Shown in pieces: positions 60,165 through 64,000 of a stretch of DNA of 64,000 nucleotides. The DNA is from Nymphaea colorata (taxonomy: Eukaryota > Streptophyta > Magnoliopsida > Nymphaeales > Nymphaeaceae). Both the position numbers and the translations under genes were made by a program. The stretch spans positions 13,244,802 through 13,308,801 of the forward strand of contig NC_045148.1 in NCBI RefSeq assembly GCF_008831285.2, written 5' to 3'. The notes below the pieces were generated by a model. That model was not told the DNA's origin. It worked only from the letters and a program-made list of their open reading frames with translations, and made no database searches. Every line of letters begins with the position of its first letter. Position 1 is the stretch's first letter.

Positions 60165-63100
60165 AGCTATTCTTCTTGCATTAACCTTGCATTTATCATG
60201 GTTCTACAGAGTCTTTTTGAAGCCTGATTAGTAAAATGAGGTTGCTTTTTTGGTAATGTCCTGTGGAGCCAAAGGCGTATGCATATGTGTCATCTGCAAA
60301 ATGGAATTCTGGTTTGAGTCATGGAGATGATTATGGTGACCCTGGTTGGAGGAAATTTTTTTTGCCTGTATTCTTTTGTAGCATCTGAAGATTCTGAACC
60401 TGCTACATTCTATTCTTATTGTTCAACGGTTTTTTATTCGTTTTCTCCTTCGTTGGCAGTTCGCAGCCTTTCATATAAGAACGATAACAACAATTAATTT
60501 ATGGATTTTGGAGGAATTTAAGGGTGGTCGTTGTGCCATCATTTTCTCTTGTTTTTACCCGTTGTCTTTGATTTGAAATAAGATAAATCCTACAAAACCC
60601 CGAGGGACCACATCAGCGAGGGGGAAGCAGCCTCCCATCCTTCTTTGTTTTCAGGAAGCGTACTCGATTTGTCCTAGAGGTTCCTTTGGAATCTGATTAC
60701 GATTTTTGGTCTTGTCTGCTTATTGTGGTGCTTATCCTATGTTCTTTTGTTTTGACCCGTTCCCCGTCCGTCCTTGCTTAACAAATGCTTCTTGCGAATG
60801 AGTCATATTGCCCCCTCGAGTTTAAACAAGCGTGCCTTGTCTGCTCATTGCGTAATTATTTTGTGTAGTTTCCGCCATTATTTCCGTTTTTCTTTGTTTT
60901 TCCTATCCGTCTCATATTTATGGAGACTTTAACGGGCGACAGGGCCTGACGTCATGTTATAATTAGGTTTATGCTGTTTTCACTGGGGCCGTTGGGCAAC
61001 AGTAACACTATGTTACTGTGAACATGGTAACAAGTGTTTCACGAATTAATATTCTTTATTCTTTTGAAGGCATGTTACTGCTGCCAAACGGCTCCATTGG
61101 GATCAATCCTCTTACTTTGTGCCCATCTTTTCTTTCCTCAACCTGTAGTAGTTGAAGATAAGTTGAAAAAGCTTTGCCCTTTGTGATGTGTATAATTGTG
61201 GCGAAGGTACAAGGCAAATGCGCGGAGGCAGTGTATATTTGAAAAGTTACGGACCTTGGGTTCCTGTATGGTGCCAATTTGGCACTTGAAGCCGAAGCTC
61301 CTTCCTTAGGCTAGGTTAGTACATACATACTACATAGTGGTACCGATGGATTACGCATAAGCTGCAACATCTGCTCATGGTGGCGCTAATATTCTTTTAG
61401 TTAAAACCTTCCGTTGGAAAGTCTCCCCCCTAGTTCGCTTGGATGGTTGCATGGACGAATAGAGGAATGACGTGTTGTAACAGGCTTCTATATTCACCTA
61501 CGGTTGCTGGGCTAGCTAATAGATCCGAGTGATTGTGGACCGAGTATGTGTGGCAATTGGCATACCTATCATCTAATTCTAGAAGCCAAGCTTTGAGGGC
61601 TTGGTGCGGCTCACGGCGCTGCATGGGTTGAAAAATAGGCCTTTGGTTTTCAGACTCACCTTTTGGTCATGACTCTAGCTTATAATTTTCATTTCATTCT
61701 TTCAATGGAGGAAGCTTTTTTGAATGAAAACCACTACTGACATCTCCTCGTATGGCTAAAGGGTGAAGAACATTCAAAGTTGAGCGAAAGCATGGTCGTC
61801 ATGAGGAAAGGGCTACTTTAACGTGGAAAGGATGGCGACGGGGGAATTCTTATTCCTTAGCCACTTTGTTAGATCTGGAGGTGTTTATATTTCTTTTGAG
61901 ATACTAAATCGCTTATCGAGACGTGTCTATAGGGAGTAGCACAGCAACGCCTCTCAAATAAGTGGAATCGCTGTTGGTGAAACAATCTTCAGGAATCGGA
62001 CGACGGGTCTCTCTTGCTCTGTGGCAGTGGGTGATGTCAGGGCGAAGGAAGTTGACTGGTCCACGATTGAGATGGCTCTCGGGAGAAGGGCAATCTTCCC
62101 ATCAGGTGGAGGGGGAACCAAAACCATTTTATGGAACCTTGGAAGGTGTGTTGTGCCTGCAATCGCCCAGAGAAAGTCAGTCCAATAGCTGGCAAAACAC
62201 TTTTGTTTGTCTTTTGGGTGAACAATCTCTTGCAGTCTTATTTTCTTCCGAGTTGTTGCATGCGCTTTCCAGACTTTGTTGCGGTTTCATGTGAAAAATG
62301 AATAAAGCCAGGCAAATCTGACGTGAAGAGAACAAAGAGGTCATAGATGTGGCTCGTTCTGGGGATAAAAGGGGGTTGGTAGGGTCTTGCCCATGGCCGA
62401 CCAAAGTCCAAAGCCGACGGCCACGCCTACCCCAAGATCACCTTGGACCAACCAGAAGACTTTCCTAGGACAAATCAAATACAAAGACACTACCCAGTCG
62501 GACAGGAACCCAGACTAAAGCCCAAATAGGAAAATGAATACAAGGAGGGCTATCCCAATACCAAAAGCCAATTCACTAATGAGGTAAGGCCAATACAAAG
62601 GGGAAGCGATACAATGCAAAAACTCTCACAACTCACTCAAACAAACCATCAAACCAAGCCTAGTCGAACAAACCACACCCACCCGTAGGAGGCTAGGTTG
62701 CCACGAGGTCGTGTCCTTGGCGCAGTGCCTCAGAGGTACCTCGATGCTCAACAACGACCCAAGACCGGGCTAAAAGCAAATGCAAAAGCGAAAACTACCA
62801 CTCATGTATCTAAAGAGGGGAGGAGAGAATACCGGCCAAAGCAAGCTTGGCGAAATAAGTCCAAAGCCACGAGGTGAGATTCCACACTCGGGCAATAGCA
62901 GCAACACGAGAGGGGAAGTAGAGGCTGGTATCAAGCTCCACGGATGAAGAGGCACGCCGGCGGGTGAAGAGGCCTCAAAGATCGCCGCCAATTGCAAAAT
63001 CCTCGCCGGAAAGCGTCAAGGAGCTCCTCGGGTACACGCTGGATGAAGAGGGGACCTGCTGGAATTCGCGCCGGAGGGTCGCCGGAACTTGTGCAGCGGC

Positions 63101-64000
63101 AGCCGGAGGTCGCCGGAGATGGCTAGGACAAGGCCCGCCGGTTCCAAGACTCTCAAGGATGCGGTAGAGTGAACCACGGTCTTCCTTGGTGCTAGGGTTG
63201 GAACCAACTAGGTGCGGGACTTGGACTAGGTGGGCTCGGACCAAGTGGGTGCAGGTGGGTCCGGGCTAGGTTTAGGAAGTGGGCTCGGGTATTGGTGAGG
63301 TAGGCTAGGTAGGTCAAGTGGTCCAAATGTGGGCTCGATAGGACTAAGGGAAGGGGTTCAATTTCGGGTTCCTACAAAGTAGGTAGGGTAGGTTTAGGTG
63401 TTACGTGGGGAAGTAGAAATGGAAATGATGAGGTAAACTAGGGTAATTCGGGTGAGGGAAATGGGGTGAGGGACTTGGGTGGCTCGAGTGAGATGAGTGG
63501 GGCTACGAATTTGGAGAAGATTCCAAATGAGATAGTTCTCCAAGATTCAAGGCTAGGTGGCGGCACTGTAGAGACTATCTCCCAAATGAGTAGGAGAGAG
63601 GTTGGGCAAAGGGTGAGGTGGAGGGGCGAGCTGGCCTTCGGTAGTTCACCAAGGGAGTGACAAGGCTAATGTAGGGACAAGTGGCGGAGCTAGAAGAATT
63701 CTAAGGCCTAAAAGGTAGGACACCTCCTATCTAATTGGGATTCAAATCCCCAGAAATATCTCCTAAATGGTGGGCGATCCCACCAAACGTGGATCAAGGG
63801 GCGAGCTCACTTCCACTGCTCTCTCTAGTACACTAGATCTCCTACATGTGGCAAGGATGTAAGGTTGAGATGGCGTAAGGCCCAAAAGCTAAAGAACCAC
63901 TTACCTCAAATGTAGGAAGGCCCAAATGACTCCTAATGTGCACCGGCGGCTAGGAGTTGACACCTAGAGATCCTCCACGCATTTCTTGGCTTTTTCCAAA
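60165..64000. other. No recognisable gene
   Basis: I find no protein or RNA family here. 62390-64000 is more GC-rich, with many GTGGGCTCGG/TAGGTA words, and resembles a decayed retroelement flank, but no LTR ends or domain motifs could be placed. Open frames at 61962-62294 and 62964-63244 lack family features. Confidence 0.45.

Noticed and set aside
63735-63760. GGATTCAAATCCCC, resembling a tRNA T-arm
   Set aside because: No matching anticodon or D-arm upstream; simple inverted repeat.

Overview
This window is nuclear DNA from a flowering plant. The evidence is spliced genes with GT-AG introns, Ty1/copia retrotransposons primed by the usual plant initiator-Met site (TGGTATCAGAGC), hAT-type miniature elements, a CACTA-type end, and plant-only families (DUF247, pectinesterase, AMT1, U-box/ARM). 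I cannot narrow the species from sequence alone. Only one protein-coding gene looks complete: a minus-strand gene for 20S proteasome subunit beta type-2 (PBD; exons 25404-25247, 24968-24845 and 20167-19835, 204 aa). The other recognisable genes are fragments or damaged copies.

Layout. 1-4569: 5' LTR, primer site, leader and damaged gag-pol of a plus-strand copia element, cut off at its 3' end against a 186-bp scrap of caulimovirid-like reverse transcriptase (4570-4755, minus). 4755-6758: first arm of a ~2-kb inverted repeat; the second arm is 29488-31520. 7.5-15.5 kb: two DUF247 pseudogenes (minus), a pectinesterase fragment, and nested hAT-like and other insertions. 15.5-19.8 kb: no recognisable gene. 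19.8-25.5 kb: the PBD gene, whose 4.7-kb second intron is full of repeats. 25.5-28.2 kb: an insertion just upstream of the PBD core promoter that carries the 5' end of an AMT1 ammonium-transporter gene. 29.5-36 kb: inverted-repeat arm and repeat scraps. 36.2-37.8 kb: third DUF247 pseudogene. 38.9-43.8 kb: a GC-rich LTR-like sequence fused to the 5' half of PBD, present as two tandem units on the plus strand, opposite to the parent gene. 44.0 kb: a polygalacturonase-like scrap.

46-64 kb: isolated plus-strand exons resembling callose synthase (46.3 kb), a PUB43/44-type U-box protein (52.6 kb) and an FKBP isomerase C-terminus (60.1 kb). They sit among long alternating AT arrays, an 894-bp hAT-like element, a direct duplication (49.4-50.5 and 57.7-58.9 kb), a second, minus-strand truncated copia element (53.45-57.69 kb) and a CACTA-like end. 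The last ~3.8 kb hold nothing I recognise.

The genes do not form an operon or pathway. The common theme is duplication, capture and decay: gene pieces (DUF247, PBD, AMT1, pectinesterase, polygalacturonase) have been copied, inverted and fused with mobile elements. I found no convincing new biological system. The items most worth checking are the chimeric PBD copies, the dated inverted repeat, the captured AMT1 fragment, the viral scrap, the orphan exon inside PBD intron 2 and the GTATCG-rich element.
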